From Sphingomicrobium sp. (GTDB taxonomy: Bacteria > Pseudomonadota > Alphaproteobacteria > Sphingomonadales > Sphingomonadaceae): a stretch of 64,000 bases of DNA. Numbering within the stretch: position 1 is the stretch's first letter; each line of letters begins with the position of its first letter. Shown here piece by piece: positions 63,168 through 64,000 of this stretch. The DNA is taken from NCBI GenBank assembly GCA_036563485.1, contig DATCMI010000001.1, forward strand, positions 372,001 through 436,000. Direction: 5' to 3'. The translations under genes were made by a program, and so were the position numbers. Under the pieces are notes generated by a model, which searched no databases, was not told the origin of the DNA, and worked only from the letters and a program-made list of their open reading frames with translations.

Positions 63168-63229
63168 CGATGCGAGGGCATGTGGTTGTGCCCTGTTCAT
63201 CTGTCAACAGGTGCGCGGAGCAGATTTTT

Positions 63230-64000
63230 CTAGGCGTGCTGAAGCCGGGTCAGGCCGAGCCGCTCCCGCCTGATCCAGCGGAACAGCATCAGCACGGCGA
63301 CGGCGGCAAGGCCGCTCGCAAGGCCGATCCAGATGCCGAGCCCCTTCCAGTCGAGCCCAAAGCCGAGCCATACGGCAATGCCGAGCCCGACTACCCAATA
63401 GCCGACGGCGGCATAGATCAGCGGCCACCTTGTATCGTGGAGGCCGCGCAGCATGCCGGCGCTGATCACCTGAGCCCCGTCGACGATCTGGAACGCAGCC
63501 GCCACGCCAAGGAAGGTGACCGCGAGCCCGCGTGTTTCGGCGCTAGCGCTGGGGCCAAGGAACAAAGCGACGATCTCGTGCGGGTAGATCCACATCCCGA
63601 GCGCAGCCGCCGCCATGAAGACGATGCCGATAGTCCATGCCGTCCAGCCGGCACGGCCGAGCCCGTCCGTGTCGCCGGCGCCGAGGGCGCGACCGACGCG
63701 CACCGTCGCCGCCTGGCTGATGCCGACAGGCACCATGAACGTGAGCGCTGCGAACTGGATTGCGACCGCGTGAGCGGCAACGGCCGATGTCCCGATCCAG
63801 CCCATGAAATAAGCCGCCATGGCGAAGACGCCGACCTCCAGCGCAAGCGACAGGCCGATCGGCCATCCCAGCCGGCTCATCGCGAGTGACCGTTCACGGT
63901 CGAACCGCCACCAGCGGCCGAACAGATGAAAGCGCCTGAATTGCCGGTCACGCCTGATGAGCAGGATCAAGGCCACGCAGGCGAAGGTCCAGGTGATCGT
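63230..64000 (-). CDS. MATE family efflux transporter, C-terminal part (cut by window edge)
   Basis: Frame open to the right edge: residues TITWTFAC precede the first internal start (GTG 63976), so the N-terminal half lies outside. The visible 257 residues carry the second MATE repeat: SRLGWPIGLSLALEVGVFAMAA, AVAIQFAALTFMVPVGISQA and VRVGRALGAGDTDG, then VISAGMLRGLHDTRWPLIYA and the C-terminal spans. NorM-type cation/multidrug antiporter. Not closely similar by eye to the 490-residue MATE pump at 33808-35280. Confidence 0.9.
   Translation of the reverse strand, partial: TITWTFACVALILLIRRDRQFRRFHLFGRWWRFDRERSLAMSRLGWPIGLSLALEVGVFAMAAYFMGWIGTSAVAAHAVAIQFAALTFMVPVGISQAATVRVGRALGAGDTDGLGRAGWTAWTIGIVFMAAAALGMWIYPHEIVALFLGPSASAETRGLAVTFLGVAAAFQIVDGAQVISAGMLRGLHDTRWPLIYAAVGYWVVGLGIAVWLGFGLDWKGLGIWIGLASGLAAVAVLMLFRWIRRERLGLTRLQHA

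Overview
This 64 kb window is a gene-dense, GC-rich piece of an alphaproteobacterial chromosome, most likely from the Sphingomonadales (Sphingomonas/Sphingomicrobium/Erythrobacter group). The clues are: a canonical ctrA gene with GANTC (CcrM-type) sites upstream; a short LOV-LuxR protein of the Erythrobacter EL222 type; a split metH behind an ArsR-methyltransferase fusion regulator; an astA-astB arginine succinyltransferase locus; and several small proteins of a sphingomonad look. I see no prophage, insertion sequence, CRISPR array or plasmid gene. No gap between genes exceeds about 240 bases. Nearly all of the window is core chromosome; the most accessory-looking part is the pilus region (20.9-30.4 kb).

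Layout. 0-2.3 kb: purF (cut by the left edge), an SDR oxidoreductase and a blue-light LOV-HTH regulator. 2.4-9.1 kb, minus strand: korA, a 28-residue membrane ORF, korB, a YdjM-like membrane protein, photolyase phrB and a cyclopropane-fatty-acid synthase, all co-directional and tightly spaced. 9.2-17 kb, plus strand: S15/CocE-type hydrolase, rppH, a DUF47-Pit phosphate transport pair, and M20 hydrolase-astA-astB. 17-20.7 kb: small hypothetical proteins, DUF1003, tRNA-Arg(ACG) and an exported amidohydrolase. 20.9-24.7 kb: a phosphorelay (hybrid kinase, single-domain receiver, HPt protein, LuxR-type regulator) directly before a five-gene Csu-like chaperone-usher pilus operon (24.8-30.4 kb).

30.4-35.3 kb: small exported proteins, GNAT, hemB, a lipid kinase whose start lies in a REP-like palindrome, and a MATE pump. 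35.4-39.9 kb, minus strand: the str operon rpsL-rpsG-fusA-tuf with a clear promoter and a terminator-like leader hairpin. S12 carries Arg at position 88, where streptomycin-sensitive bacteria carry Lys. 40-46 kb: coiled-coil protein, cupin, leishmanolysin-like protease, then a pyruvate dehydrogenase E2-to-E3 operon enclosing a thioesterase and two small membrane proteins. 46-51.2 kb: universal stress protein, rluA-type synthase/arfB/free-Met-sulfoxide reductase in overlapping order, ctrA, bpt and threonine ammonia-lyase. 51.2-60.4 kb: exported YtcJ-type amidohydrolase, dsbD, and a methionine-cycle operon (sahR-like, metF, metH split in two) with a perfect palindromic operator and an apparently leaderless start. 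60.5-64 kb: two small lipoproteins, groES-groEL behind a CIRCE element, and a second MATE transporter cut by the right edge.

Many neighbours overlap by 1-11 bases, so translational coupling is widespread. I found no single large unknown system. The most noteworthy signals are regulatory (SahR-type palindrome with leaderless start, lipoprotein leader with competing hairpins, str leader, ctrA promoter, dyads before the pilus operon) and small ORFs shorter than 60 codons.
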